A stretch of 64,000 nt of DNA from Bryobacterales bacterium (GCA_003142185.1 PLOR01000097.1:63523-127522); one strand, 5' to 3'. Numbered from the stretch's first letter, positions 9,901 to 17,510 are shown. Notes: generated by a model not told the origin, from the letters alone. Made by a program: numbers and translations.

Positions 9901-10154
9901 AGCTTCTCGTTGTAAGTGGCGGAACCGACGTAATCGGTGTTTCCGGTGACCGCCACCTTGTAATCGCGATGCTGACCTAACAGATCGGCGAGACGAAGCA
10001 GGCTGGGGTAGCCATCCGAAAGAACGGAAGAGTTGAACTCGAAGTTGATCTCTTCCCAGTCCTCTTTGGTCTGATTTGCAGGCGCATTCAGGCCTTGAGC
10101 AAAGAGTGCGGAGGCGATGACCCCGAGCGCGCTCAACGCTACGATTCTCTTCAT
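6966..10154 (-). CDS. OmpA-domain/beta-barrel/PKD/Ig-repeat surface protein
   Basis: A 1062-residue envelope protein; ATG 10154 has GAGGAG upstream and leads into a signal peptide (residues 1-19). Residues ~36-137 are an OmpA/MotB peptidoglycan-binding domain (FEFNSSVL, LALERANTVKQFL, INRRVSLRV). Residues ~150-215 are a coiled coil, then a Pro-rich linker. Residues ~241-485 are rich in alternating and aromatic residues like a beta-barrel. Residues ~489-577 are a PKD domain (DPLGEALTYAWSEISGP). Residues 582-1062 are six Ig-like repeats of ~80 residues. The order (periplasmic anchor, barrel, surface Ig stalk) resembles intimin-type inverse autotransporters, with OmpA in place of LysM. A role in adhesion is inferred. 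Confidence 0.8.
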   Translation of the reverse strand: MKRIVALSALGVIASALFAQGLNAPANQTKEDWEEINFEFNSSVLSDGYPSLLRLADLLGQHRDYKVAVTGNTDYVGSATYNEKLALERANTVKQFLTKYGANADQVTVAGEGKRQPEVDNKSKEGRFINRRVSLRVTDGQGRLVKDGGIRDVIQAMQDQLGKKQQECCDAILKRLDKLDDILAALKALQGENAALKGELADQRNQINTLRDRIENPPKPVIEPPMAPPVNPPDQAKKHNDKFSLLGINVGPTFGSTSRGNATFDANGRFFSPFGSDGTAAVQAQGEYIYNPQAQEGQFDIGLVNRWGNVQAGVFSSFKYLDYKQYQNGGMLGQGAFLLDYIFGRGRIGVFGTQGFKNYAVVNSVTLAPGAYLQTYAKVVNQYGADALVGVWGNAYLQGNLGLLTRQVTGGRTVGGEIKLTQPVSSRVAFTAALDYNQTGIGSTGNGQVMVGLEMGTYIHPKDYGSIKTPVPMDVPRIRYEFGTRRVGTSPPIANAGPNQIGVPAGTITLNGSGSYDPLGEALTYAWSEISGPTVTINNANQAVATFTAAAGQSYTFLLKVTNTDGISAQATTLVTTAAPVQAQIVQFTAQPAAITSGQTSTLSWVIQNATSASISPGVGTVSATTGSVAVSPTATTTYTLTATGPNGSTTQTVQITVGATSAQILRFSASPNSIASGGQSTLSWSTSGATTISISPTVGTVSANGSTTVSPATTTTYTISATGTDGKTVTAVAQVTVGAVTAQIVRFAANPSSIATGASTTLSWSTSNATSVSISPGIGTVAANGSAPVSPAATTVYTLTATGTDGKTVTATVQITVGALTAQILRFAASPSTIGLGASTTLSWSTSGATSLSISPTVGTVSANGSTTVSPATTTSYTLSATGADGKTVTAVTTVTVSGSAIPQIVTFVATPQSIAPGGSTQICWQVTGATSISIAPGIGTNLNANACATVTPSATTTYTLTATNAVGTVQGNLTVNVGLVQILSFQASPVSSPVAGAPVTLSWTTSNATSVVLTGADIQPMTLPVNGSFTDNPITNETYTLTAYGPGGQNVSVSISVFVR
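6969..8411 (-). repeat. Six coding 240-bp tandem repeats (Ig-like domains)
   Basis: The coding repeats have a period of exactly 240 bp: the segment ending CTTGCCATCG recurs at 7740 and 7980, with a near copy (CTTGCCGTCC) at 7500. The central units are almost identical at DNA level, and the outer ones (below 7440, above 8220) have diverged. Such uniform units are prone to recombination and copy-number change. Confidence 0.85.
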
Positions 10155-10411
10155 TGTTTTCTTGATCTCCTCAACAGAAACAGGCCGGGCATATAGACCG
10201 AGTATGGAAGTCTTTCTTCCTTCCTCCAACGGGGCGAGCCAATGCCTTCCAAGCAGCGTCCGAACGGCAAGGCCGATTGCGGTATTGACTCGTTCCCACT
10301 CACCTGGGCCGATTACGATATATTCTACACCTGAAATGCGGCATATTCGCAACAATTGGATCAAGTTACTTTGAGTCGCGCGCGCTTCCGCCCAAGATCT
10401 GCGTGACATGA

Positions 10412-10417
10412 GATAAT
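10412..10417 (+). promoter_or_regulatory. Probable -10 element of rnpB
   Basis: GATAAT stands 7 bp before the first base of the rnpB P1 helix, the right distance for a -10 box. No good -35 is visible. The rest of the 270-bp gap from 10155 carries no gene that I can see. Confidence 0.45.
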
Positions 10418-10424
10418 CGGATGC

Positions 10425-10836
10425 GGGAGCTGCCGGATGGGCAGTCGCCTCCGGAAACGGAGGAGGAAAGTCCGGTCTCCATAGAGCAGCGTGCCGGCTA
10501 ACGGCCGGGGTCCCTACCGGGATACGGAAAGTGCCACAGAAAATATACCGCCTTGAATGGTGGTGGCAGGCTTCAGCCTGCCACGCCGGGCAGGCCGAAA
10601 GGCCTGCCCCACCATCAGAGGTAAGGGTGAAATGGTGCGGTAAGAGCGCACCGCGGCTGGAGCAATCCCGCCGGCAGGGTAAACCCCACGTGGAGCAAGA
10701 CCAAATAGGGGAGAAGGGGCGGCTCGCCCCGCTTGACTCCCGGGTAGGTCGCTTGAGCCTGTCAGTAATGGCAGGCCTAGAGGAATGACTGTCGCCCTGG
10801 CGGGTACAGAAACCGGCTTACAGTCCGGCAGCTCCC
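10425..10836 (+). ncRNA. rnpB: RNase P RNA, type A, with hairpin insertion in P12
   Basis: The catalytic RNA of RNase P, which trims the 5' leaders of pre-tRNAs. The ends pair as a perfect 13-bp P1 (GGGAGCTGCCGGA at 10425-10437 with its complement at 10824-10836). Conserved cores are present: GAGGAAAGTCCGG, CCATAGAGCAG, GTGCCACAGAAA, GGTAAGGGTGAAA, GGTGCGGTAAGAGCGCACC, GAGCAAGACCAAATAGGGG, CTTGAGCC and AGAGGAATGACTGTC. The outer P12 region (10557-10615) is replaced by a short stem carrying two REP-like hairpins. All catalytic core segments look intact, so the RNA should still work. Confidence 0.93.
10557..10615. repeat. Inverted REP-like pair inside rnpB P12
   Basis: An outer stem (ATGGTGG at 10557-10563 with CCACCAT at 10609-10615) encloses two hairpins: GTGGCAGGC-TTCA-GCCTGCC and GGGCAGGCC-GAAA-GGCCTGCCC. 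Both carry the GTGG head, in opposite orientations, as do the intergenic elements elsewhere in the window. Confidence 0.8.
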
Positions 10837-10979
10837 TTATCTGATTGTGCGTTTGAGTACTATTTAAGCTCCGTATAGATGCGCACATTGATTCTGCATA
10901 ATTGAAGTTAGCCGTGACTTATGTTGGGTTTCGGACGCGCCTGCCCGCGCATACGCTAGAATCGTAACTTCGAGTCACC

Positions 10980-12413
10980 ATGAAGATTGCACGATTTCTC
11001 ATTGCCGCGCTGCTGCTGGCGCCCGCCTGGGCAGCCTCGCTCGACGAACCGACCCGCAGACTATCGCGTGAGATCCTCCAGGAGCTGATCGAGATCAACA
11101 CCACCGATTCGGTGGGCAGCACCACCGTGGCCGCCGAAGCCATGCGCAAACGTCTGCTCGCGGCGGGCTTTGCGGCCGAAGACGTGACGGTGCTGGGACC
11201 CAACGAGCGCAAGGGCAACCTGGTGGCGCGGCTGCGCGGCGCGCACGCGGGTGGGCCGAAGCCCATCCTCATCATCGCGCACCTGGATGTGGTGGAAGCC
11301 CGGCGCTCCGACTGGACCACCGATCCATTCCGCCTGGTGGAGCAGGACGGGTTCTTCTACGGCCGCGGCACGCAGGACATGAAGGGCGCCGACGCCATCA
11401 TGGTGACCACGCTGATGCGGTTCAAGCGCGAAGGGTACCGGCCCGACCGCGACATCATCCTGGCGCTGACCGCCGACGAAGAGGGTGGCACCTTCAACGG
11501 TGTCGATTGGCTGCTGAAGCAGCATCGCGACCTGGTGGACGCGGATTTCGCGCTCAATCCGGATTCGGGCGGTGTGACCACTCAGCATGGCAAGGCGCTT
11601 GCCGTGGAGGTGGCGTCCGCCGAAAAGCTCTACGCGGATTTCGAGCTGAAGGCCACCAATCCCGGCGGGCACAGTTCGCTGCCGGTGGCGGACAATGCCA
11701 TCTACCACGTGGCCGATGCGCTGGTGCGCCTGGAGCGCGCGGTGTTTCCGTTCGAGCTCAATGCCGTGACGCGCGCTTATTTCGAGAACTTGGCGAAAGT
11801 GGAATCCGAGCAGAACGCGGCGGACATGCGCGGCATGCTGGCGCAACCTCCGGATCCGGCAGCCATCGCGCGGCTGGGGCGTGTAGCCCAGTTCAACGCC
11901 CTGGTACGGACCACATGCGTGGCCACCCGTCTGGACGCCGGGCACGCCAATAATGCGTTGCCGCAGAGCGCGCGGGCGATCGTGAACTGCCGCATTCTAC
12001 CAGGCCACTCGGCCGAAGAGGTGCGGGTGGAGCTGGTGCGGATTTTGGCCGATCCAGCGGTTTCGGTTCGGCATATCAGCGACTTGACCGGCGAGATCGC
12101 GGACCGCGCACCGCTCGACAAGCCATCGGCGCCGGTGACGCTGCGGACGGACGTGCTGGCGCCGCTCGAACGGCTGGCGGCGCAGTTCTGGCCGGGCGCG
12201 CCGGTGGTGACGGACATGGAAACCGGCGCTTCGGATAGCAAATACACCAACGCCGCGGGCATCCCCAGCTTTGGCTTCTCGGCGCTCGCCATCGATCGCG
12301 ACGACGTGCGCGCACACGGCAAGGACGAGCGCCTGCGCGTAAGTTCCTACTATGACGGCGTGGATTTCTACTACCAGTATCTGAAGGCGTTAACCGGAGC
12401 AACCGCAAACTAG
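10980..12413 (+). CDS. Secreted M20/M28-type zinc peptidase
   Basis: A 477-residue exported metallopeptidase of the M20 group (carboxypeptidase G2/ArgE/DapE relatives). The signal peptide is MKIARFLIAALLLAPAWA. Metal and catalytic residues are visible: H101 and D103 in AHLDVV, D133 in GTQDMKG, the E167-E168 pair in ADEEGG, D195 in NPDSGG and the last His in RAHGKDERL. The dimerisation domain begins near NPGGHSSLP. It probably cleaves peptides or N-acyl amino acids in the periplasm. It converges on the GH16 gene 11 bp downstream. Confidence 0.88.
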   Translation: MKIARFLIAALLLAPAWAASLDEPTRRLSREILQELIEINTTDSVGSTTVAAEAMRKRLLAAGFAAEDVTVLGPNERKGNLVARLRGAHAGGPKPILIIAHLDVVEARRSDWTTDPFRLVEQDGFFYGRGTQDMKGADAIMVTTLMRFKREGYRPDRDIILALTADEEGGTFNGVDWLLKQHRDLVDADFALNPDSGGVTTQHGKALAVEVASAEKLYADFELKATNPGGHSSLPVADNAIYHVADALVRLERAVFPFELNAVTRAYFENLAKVESEQNAADMRGMLAQPPDPAAIARLGRVAQFNALVRTTCVATRLDAGHANNALPQSARAIVNCRILPGHSAEEVRVELVRILADPAVSVRHISDLTGEIADRAPLDKPSAPVTLRTDVLAPLERLAAQFWPGAPVVTDMETGASDSKYTNAAGIPSFGFSALAIDRDDVRAHGKDERLRVSSYYDGVDFYYQYLKALTGATAN

Positions 12414-12424
12414 CCAAAGCCCGA

Positions 12425-13273
12425 CTAGCGGATTCGGTTCTCAGGCTGCTGCGCGGGTCCGTATTGCTGGCGGCGCAGCAGGCGGTCGGCATCGGCGTAG
12501 ACGCGGACGTAGTCGACCACCAGGCGCTGCGGAAACTCGGTGGTTCGGTCGGGCGGACCAGGCCAGTCCCCGCCCACGGCGAGATTCAGCAACAAATAGA
12601 AGGGATGGTCGTACACCCAGTGAGCGCCGGCCGGCAGGTTCGACGGCGTGACATGGAAGTACGGTTCGCCATCGAGCAGGAACTGAATGCTGTCTTCCTC
12701 CCAGATGACGCCGAAAACGTGGAAGTCATCGGCGACCTGGCGGCCGGTGGTGAGAGTTGCCGTGGCGCCGATGCCGCCCGCGCCGGAGTAGCCGGGCCCA
12801 TGCACGGTGCCGTGGATGCTGAACGGTTCCTTGCCGATGTTCTCCATGATGTCGATCTCGCCGCAGGCGGGCCAGCCTTTGTCGGCGAAATCGGCGCCCA
12901 TCATCCAGAACGCGGGCCACATTCCCTGGCCGTAGGGAATCTGCATGCGGGCTTCAATCTTGCCGTAGGTCACGCTGAACCGGTCCTGGGTCTTGAGGCG
13001 CGCGGAGGTATAGACGCCCTTCGGCTTGGCCAGCGCCATGATGACCAGGTGGCCGGCGCCATCGAGGGAGGCGTTTTCGGGGAGCTTGGTGTAGTGCTCC
13101 ATCTCATGATTGCCCCAGCCGCGCGCGCCCGATTCGGCGACCCACAAAGTGGGGTCGGGCGGCGCGCCGGCCGGACCGTCGAACTCGTCATGCCAGATGA
13201 GGCGCCACTTTTCCTGGGCCGCCACGGGAGCGGCCAACACCGCAACCAAGGCCAGAAGGCCGAAAAACCGCAT
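12425..13273 (-). CDS. Secreted GH16 beta-glucanase
   Basis: A 282-residue exported glycoside hydrolase family 16 enzyme with signal peptide residues 1-19. The fold is marked by WHDEFDG, a Trp-rich middle (MWPAFWMMG) and the catalytic motif GEIDIMENIGKE, giving E139, D141 and E144 as the retaining triad. LLNLAVGG-W and VVDYVRVY close the domain. The spacing fits laminarinase/licheninase-type endo-beta-glucanases, probably acting on plant or fungal beta-1,3-glucans. A short basic tail follows the domain. Confidence 0.9.
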   Translation of the reverse strand: MRFFGLLALVAVLAAPVAAQEKWRLIWHDEFDGPAGAPPDPTLWVAESGARGWGNHEMEHYTKLPENASLDGAGHLVIMALAKPKGVYTSARLKTQDRFSVTYGKIEARMQIPYGQGMWPAFWMMGADFADKGWPACGEIDIMENIGKEPFSIHGTVHGPGYSGAGGIGATATLTTGRQVADDFHVFGVIWEEDSIQFLLDGEPYFHVTPSNLPAGAHWVYDHPFYLLLNLAVGGDWPGPPDRTTEFPQRLVVDYVRVYADADRLLRRQQYGPAQQPENRIR

Positions 13274-13290
13274 ACCTCATTATGACCTTG

Positions 13291-13314
13291 GTGGGGCATG
13301 CTTTTAGCTTGCCC
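13291..13314 (+). repeat. REP-like element, GTGG family A
   Basis: GTGG followed by the hairpin GGCATGC-TTTT-AGCTTGCC. Near-identical copies occur at 37538, 48403 and 62756. Confidence 0.7.
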
Positions 13315-13397
13315 ATGCCAGAAGGATTTGATTTGCGTAGTCGCCACCTTCAAGTCGCGCATGCCCGGTTTGTCGATAATGAGAGAGAGCGATTCTT

Positions 13398-13703
13398 ATG
13401 CTGATTCTCTGTGTGTACGTGCACGTGAAGCCGGAAGCGGTGGAAGCTTTTCGGGAAGCCACGATGGAAAACGCCCGCAACAGCCGGCGCGAGCCGGGCG
13501 TGGCGCGTTTCGACCTGATGGAGCAGGCTGACGATCCGGCGCGCTTCATGCTCTACGAAGTGTATCGGGACGCCGCCGCGCAGGCGGCGCACAAGGAGAC
13601 GGCGCACTACCGCGCCTGGGCCGCGAAGACGGCCGACATGTTCGTCGAGGCGCGCACGAGGCAGTTGTACCGCGCGATCGATCCGGCCGACGGCGAATGG
13701 TAG
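13398..13703 (+). CDS. Antibiotic biosynthesis monooxygenase (ABM) domain protein
   Basis: A 101-residue dimeric alpha/beta-barrel protein of the ABM/YgiN/LsrG type. It begins MLILCVYVHVKPEAVEAF and contains REPGVARFDL and FMLYEVYRD, followed by H-ETAHYRAW, the usual order of that fold. Members oxidise quinols or process small aldehydes/autoinducers without cofactors. The iron alcohol dehydrogenase gene follows within ~15 bp, so the two may act on related substrates in one operon. Confidence 0.82.
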   Translation: MLILCVYVHVKPEAVEAFREATMENARNSRREPGVARFDLMEQADDPARFMLYEVYRDAAAQAAHKETAHYRAWAAKTADMFVEARTRQLYRAIDPADGEW

Positions 13704-13718
13704 AGGCAGCGATTGGTA

Positions 13719-14879
13719 ATGACAATGCCCTTCGAGTTCGCAACGGCGGGGCGAATTGTGTTTGGCGAAGGCGCCGCGAACGAAGCGGCTCCGGCGGCAG
13801 CCGCCATGGGCCGGCGTGCGCTGCTGGTGACGGGCGAAAGTGCAGAGCGGGCGGCGGGGCTCGCGCGGGCGCTCGAGGCTGTTGGACTGACGGTGGCGAC
13901 GTTTCGGGTCTCCGGCGAACCGGCGATTGAAACGATTGCGGCCGGCGCCGCCTATGCACGCGGCGAAGGCTGCGACCTGGTGGTGGCGCTGGGCGGCGGC
14001 AGCGCGATCGACGCCGGCAAGGCGCTGGCCGCGATGTTGACCAACCCGGGCGAGCCGCTCGATTATCTGGAAGTGGTGGGGCGCGGCCAACCGCTGCGGC
14101 AGCCATCGGCTCCGTTCATCGCCGTTCCCACCACCGCCGGCACCGGCTCGGAGGTCACGCGCAACGCCGTGCTGGCCGCGCCCGAACGGGGCGTGAAAGC
14201 CAGTCTGCGCAGTCCGTACCTGTTGCCGCGCCTGGCGTTGGTGGACCCCGAGTTGACGCTGGATCTGCCGCCGGCGCTGACTGCATCGACCGGTCTCGAT
14301 GCGCTGACGCAGCTCATCGAGCCCTATGTATCGATCCGCGCCAACGCGATGACGGACCTGTACGCGGTGGAAGGCTTGCGCACGGCGGGGGCGTCGTTGG
14401 CGCGCGCATGGGCCAACGGCGGCGACCGGGAAGCGCGCCGCGGCATGTGCTGGGCCAGCCTGCTGGGCGGACTGGCATTGGCCAACGCGGGGCTGGGCGC
14501 AGTGCACGGTTTCGCCGCGCCGGTCGGCGGCATGTTTCCCGCGCCGCACGGGGCGGTCTGCGCAGCGCTGCTGGCGCCGGCGATCACGATCAACGTGGAA
14601 GCCTTGCGGCAGCGCGCACCGGAGAGCCGGGCGCTCGGCCGGTACGATGAAGTGGCGCGGCTTTTGACAGCGAAGCCTCACGCGACCGCAGCGGATGGCA
14701 TTGAATGGATAGCCGCATTGTGCCGGCGCTTCGAAATTCCTCCGCTCCGCGTCTACGGAGTGACCGCGGCCCACATCCCCGCTCTGGCCAGCCGCGCAGC
14801 CGAGGCCAACAGCATGAAAGGCAATCCGATCAAGCTGACGCATGAGGAGATCGAGGAGATTATTGGGCGCGCGATCTGA
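13719..14879 (+). CDS. Iron-containing alcohol dehydrogenase family protein
   Basis: A 386-residue group III dehydrogenase. The start is ambiguous: ATG 13719, or TTG 13713 six bases after GAGG. The N-domain has the NAD-binding ALGGGSAIDAGKA, then PTTAGTGSEVTRNAV. The metal region reads GLDALTQLIEPYVS, where the usual first His of the D-H-H-H set is Gln, while VHGFAAPVGG and PAPHGAVCA keep the later two His. It may reduce maleylacetate, aldehydes or similar compounds. The Gln variant seems common in this subfamily, but activity should not be assumed. Confidence 0.82.
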   Translation: MTMPFEFATAGRIVFGEGAANEAAPAAAAMGRRALLVTGESAERAAGLARALEAVGLTVATFRVSGEPAIETIAAGAAYARGEGCDLVVALGGGSAIDAGKALAAMLTNPGEPLDYLEVVGRGQPLRQPSAPFIAVPTTAGTGSEVTRNAVLAAPERGVKASLRSPYLLPRLALVDPELTLDLPPALTASTGLDALTQLIEPYVSIRANAMTDLYAVEGLRTAGASLARAWANGGDREARRGMCWASLLGGLALANAGLGAVHGFAAPVGGMFPAPHGAVCAALLAPAITINVEALRQRAPESRALGRYDEVARLLTAKPHATAADGIEWIAALCRRFEIPPLRVYGVTAAHIPALASRAAEANSMKGNPIKLTHEEIEEIIGRAI

Positions 14880-14886
14880 GGGCGAG

Positions 14887-14975
14887 GTAGGCCAGACGAT
14901 CGTTTTTTGTCGTCTGTCAAGTTATCGCGCTTTGGCGAGGTGTGACAGACCACGAAAGGCGATGGTCTGTCCTAC
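14887..14975. repeat. GTAG-type REP doublet
   Basis: GTAG with hairpin CAGACGA...TCGTCTG, a ~20-bp spacer, then an inverted hairpin ACAGACCA...TGGTCTGT ending CTAC. The same architecture and nearly the same second half occur at 62998-63075. Confidence 0.75.
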
Positions 14976-15018
14976 CTGCATCGGCATTCGTGTCGATGCT
15001 GTCTTTGAAACTCAGCTC

Positions 15019-15062
15019 GTAGGAGCCGGGCACGCCCGGCCCGCCCTCCGACGCGGGCGTGC
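15019..15062. repeat. GTAG-headed hairpins
   Basis: GTAG followed by GCCGGG-CACG-CCCGGC, then a second hairpin CCCGCC...GGCGGG-like (15041-15062). Together with the doublet before it, this fills the gap up to the next gene. Confidence 0.55.
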
Positions 15063-15085
15063 TTAGCAATAGGAGCCAACGAAAC

Positions 15086-15403
15086 ATGGCGAACAAATTC
15101 GGTACCGATATTCTGATTCAAGCACAGGATCCAAAACTCGCGGCATCCTTCTATGTCCAGCAACTCGGCTTCGAGATCACCGACGCACAGCCCGACATGA
15201 TCAGCCTTCACGGCAAGCACATCAACTTATTCATCGAACGCGGCCCGGCGCTGGGGCCGGTGTTGGAAGTGACGGTAGGCGACGTCGAAGAAGCCAAGCT
15301 GCGCCTCGTAAAGAATGGGTGCGTGATCGTCAAGGATGAGCCGGATTTTCCGCGATGCTACATCAAAGATCCCTACGGATTGATTTATAACTTGACGAGG
15401 TGA
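15086..15403 (+). CDS. Glyoxalase/VOC-fold protein
   Basis: A 105-residue single-module vicinal-oxygen-chelate protein. The start ATG 15086 has AGGAG 10 bases upstream and sits after the repeat array. Characteristic is ILIQAQDPKLAASFYVQQLGF at the front and CYIKDPYGLIYNL at the end, the strand where a metal ligand usually sits. It probably functions as a dimer. The substrate is unknown, as these proteins include lyases, dioxygenases and resistance proteins. The next gene starts on its stop codon (TGATG). Confidence 0.8.
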   Translation: MANKFGTDILIQAQDPKLAASFYVQQLGFEITDAQPDMISLHGKHINLFIERGPALGPVLEVTVGDVEEAKLRLVKNGCVIVKDEPDFPRCYIKDPYGLIYNLTR

Positions 15404-15996
15404 TGAGCATGGCTACTCGTAGAGCGATCCTGATCCTGGGCGGTGTGCTCAGTGTTCTAACCCCTGGTTTCGGACAGCAAGCTCCATCCGGACCCAAGAC
15501 AGTCGTTACACCCGAGCAGCCGGCCTTGCCGCAACAAGTGAAGCAGGCCGGAGCGGACCGCGGAAACCTGCGCAACGAGGGGCAACAAGCTTTCGACGCA
15601 GAGATGACACAGGAAAAGGCCGGCGACTGCCCTGACGCCCATAGCACCTACGCGTTCATTATGTGTTACGAGAAGGCACTCGCCGCCACGGACCAGCATC
15701 TGAAAACCTATGAAGAAATGATCCGCGATTTGCTCGGCCGGAGGGGGTCGGATGCCAGTGGCCAGCCAGCGCCGCCCGGACCTGGCGGGCCGTTGACATC
15801 AGCGCAGCTTGTGGCGGAATTCGACCATCTGGAACAGGTCTGGCGCCCCTATCTCGATGCGGCTTGCACCGCCGCTTTCCATCAGTTTGGGGGAGGCACC
15901 GGTGCCCCGACTGCATCGATGGAGTGTAGTCTTCGGCTCTTGCGCGGTCACATGAGAGACTTGGACAACGTCTATTACATGCTGCTGCACATGTGA
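15403..15996 (+). CDS. Secreted LprI-like (DUF1311) protein
   Basis: 197 residues from ATG 15403, overlapping the previous stop by one base (coupled translation). The signal peptide reads RRAILILGGVLSVLTPGFG. The mature part has the LprI/lysozyme-inhibitor-like pattern: C-DA-S--AFIMCYEKALAATDQHL, then a Trp (VWRPYLDAAC) and a last Cys (SMECSLRLLRGH), four cysteines likely forming disulfides. A periplasmic role is probable; lysozyme inhibition is known for some relatives but is not shown here. Confidence 0.7.
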   Translation: MSMATRRAILILGGVLSVLTPGFGQQAPSGPKTVVTPEQPALPQQVKQAGADRGNLRNEGQQAFDAEMTQEKAGDCPDAHSTYAFIMCYEKALAATDQHLKTYEEMIRDLLGRRGSDASGQPAPPGPGGPLTSAQLVAEFDHLEQVWRPYLDAACTAAFHQFGGGTGAPTASMECSLRLLRGHMRDLDNVYYMLLHM

Positions 15997-16025
15997 ATCT
16001 GGCTCTCGAACCGCAGGCCGCCCCG

Positions 16026-17282
16026 TTATAGCGCCAGCTTCGCCGCCTGCCTGGCCAGCCGTGTCCGCAACCGCACCTCGCGGCGGCGCAGCCCGGGGGA
16101 ATCCTCAATCGCCAGCGCGGCACGCGTCATCTCCAGTGCCATGGCGTGATTGCGCTCGCGATGCTCATAGTGCTTGGCTAGCTCGGCCAGCGCCTGCGCG
16201 CGGTATGGATTGCGCCCGGCGGCGAGTTCCGTCATCGCTGCCAGTGCGGCTTCACCGTGGCCCAGGCGTTTTTCGAGAGCGGCCACATCCCACAGCGTGC
16301 GGAACAGCAGGTGATCCGGTAACCCAGCTTCCACCGCGCGGCGGAACAGGCCGAGCGCTTCTTCGCGACGCCCCGCCTGCTGCATCCAGCGCGCGAGGCC
16401 AATCCAATCCGCGCCATGCCGAAGCATCGCCGTGCCAGGCGACCGGAAGGCGAACGGCACAATCGCTGTCAGGCAGGCTAGCGAGAGAATGTCGATGGCG
16501 TTGTGGTGAAAGATGGGCACCAGTTTGAACGCCTGCGCGGTGCGCAAGTATTCGAAGTAGCAGTACGGGATCATCTCGCCCGGCAGATCGCCCTGGCGTT
16601 CCACGCCCAGAATCTGGTTCTCCAGTTCCACCAGGCGGCAGCTCTCCAGGCGCAGCTTCCAGAGGCGGCGTGCGCCGAAGAGCAGGTCCAGGTGCTCCAT
16701 GCGGTCGAACGGGTGCGGCGGCGCGCCCTGCGAGCGGCACATGCGGAAGCGCGTTTCGAGCAGCGGCTGGTCGAACGCCTTGCCGTTGTAAGTCACCAGC
16801 ACGTCGAACCGCGCCAGATGCTCGGCAAGCCGCCAGAGCAGCGAGGCTTCGTCGCCGTAATCGCGCATGAAGAACTGTCGCAGCCGGAAGCCGGCGGGTT
16901 CGATGGCGCCGACGCCGACCAGGAAAGCGCAGGTGCCCGTTCCGCCGGCCAGGCCGGTGGTTTCGGTATCGAGGAAGGCCCACCGCGCGGGCGCGCTCGC
17001 CGGAATGGCGCCGCCCGAAAGCGAATCGAGGAGGTCGGCGGGCAACTCGGCAAGGTCCGAAATGTCCATGCTGCCGTGGCGGCGGTGGCGCTCCCAGAGC
17101 TTTTCGGTTTCGAAGTGCTCGCCATGCGGCGTGCGCACCACTTCGCCAGAGATCAATTGCTCGATGGAGGAGCCTTCCGCCGGCGTTGCGCGCGGCGCGG
17201 CCGGTGGCGCGGCCGCATACTTGCGGTCGATGCGCGCCAACCGTTGGCGCAAGATGGCGAGTTGCTGTTGGAGATCCTCCAC
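16026..17282 (-). CDS. YprB-like RNase H-fold exonuclease with TPR tail
   Basis: A 418-residue protein starting at GTG 17282. After a coiled N-terminus, residues ~100-270 form a DEDD-type exonuclease-like domain: FLDTETTGLAGGTG (D, E), a middle segment DVLVTYNGKAFDQPLLE and the late motif HHNAIDILSLA. This is the RNase_H_2/YprB family. The C-terminal ~130 residues are tetratricopeptide-like helices (WMQQAGRREEALGLFRRAVEAG). It probably processes nucleic acid; its target is unknown. Confidence 0.82.
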   Translation of the reverse strand: MEDLQQQLAILRQRLARIDRKYAAAPPAAPRATPAEGSSIEQLISGEVVRTPHGEHFETEKLWERHRRHGSMDISDLAELPADLLDSLSGGAIPASAPARWAFLDTETTGLAGGTGTCAFLVGVGAIEPAGFRLRQFFMRDYGDEASLLWRLAEHLARFDVLVTYNGKAFDQPLLETRFRMCRSQGAPPHPFDRMEHLDLLFGARRLWKLRLESCRLVELENQILGVERQGDLPGEMIPYCYFEYLRTAQAFKLVPIFHHNAIDILSLACLTAIVPFAFRSPGTAMLRHGADWIGLARWMQQAGRREEALGLFRRAVEAGLPDHLLFRTLWDVAALEKRLGHGEAALAAMTELAAGRNPYRAQALAELAKHYEHRERNHAMALEMTRAALAIEDSPGLRRREVRLRTRLARQAAKLAL

Positions 17283-17381
17283 GCTTCGCTTTTTCTTTGC
17301 CTACTATAGCGATTCGGGCCGTGGCTTTCAAGTTTTAGATTCAACTCCCGAGTCCAACTCGCCGCCCTTGCCGCCGTCGAT

Positions 17382-17494
17382 GTGGCGCACGTTCTCAACG
17401 TGCCGTGTCCGCACTCATGCGGACACGTTCTCGTGCGACGTAAACCAAGCGTCCCCAGGAGTGGGGACGCGGCACGCACGAGTGCGTGCGCCAC
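17382..17494. repeat. Four-hairpin palindromic array with GTGG ends
   Basis: GTGGCGCACG at 17382 and its complement CGTGCGCCAC ending at 17494 enclose successive hairpins: GCACGTT/AACGTGC, GTGTCCGC/GCGGACAC, GCGTCCCC/GGGGACGC and GCACGCAC/GTGCGTGC. It occupies the leader of the glycosyltransferase gene. Confidence 0.75.
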
Positions 17495-17510
17495 GGGTCT
17501 ATACTGCGAA

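Noticed and set aside
17382-17510. Upstream ATG extension of the glycosyltransferase
   Set aside because: The extra 43 codons are a translation of the palindromic array and add no signal or membrane segment.
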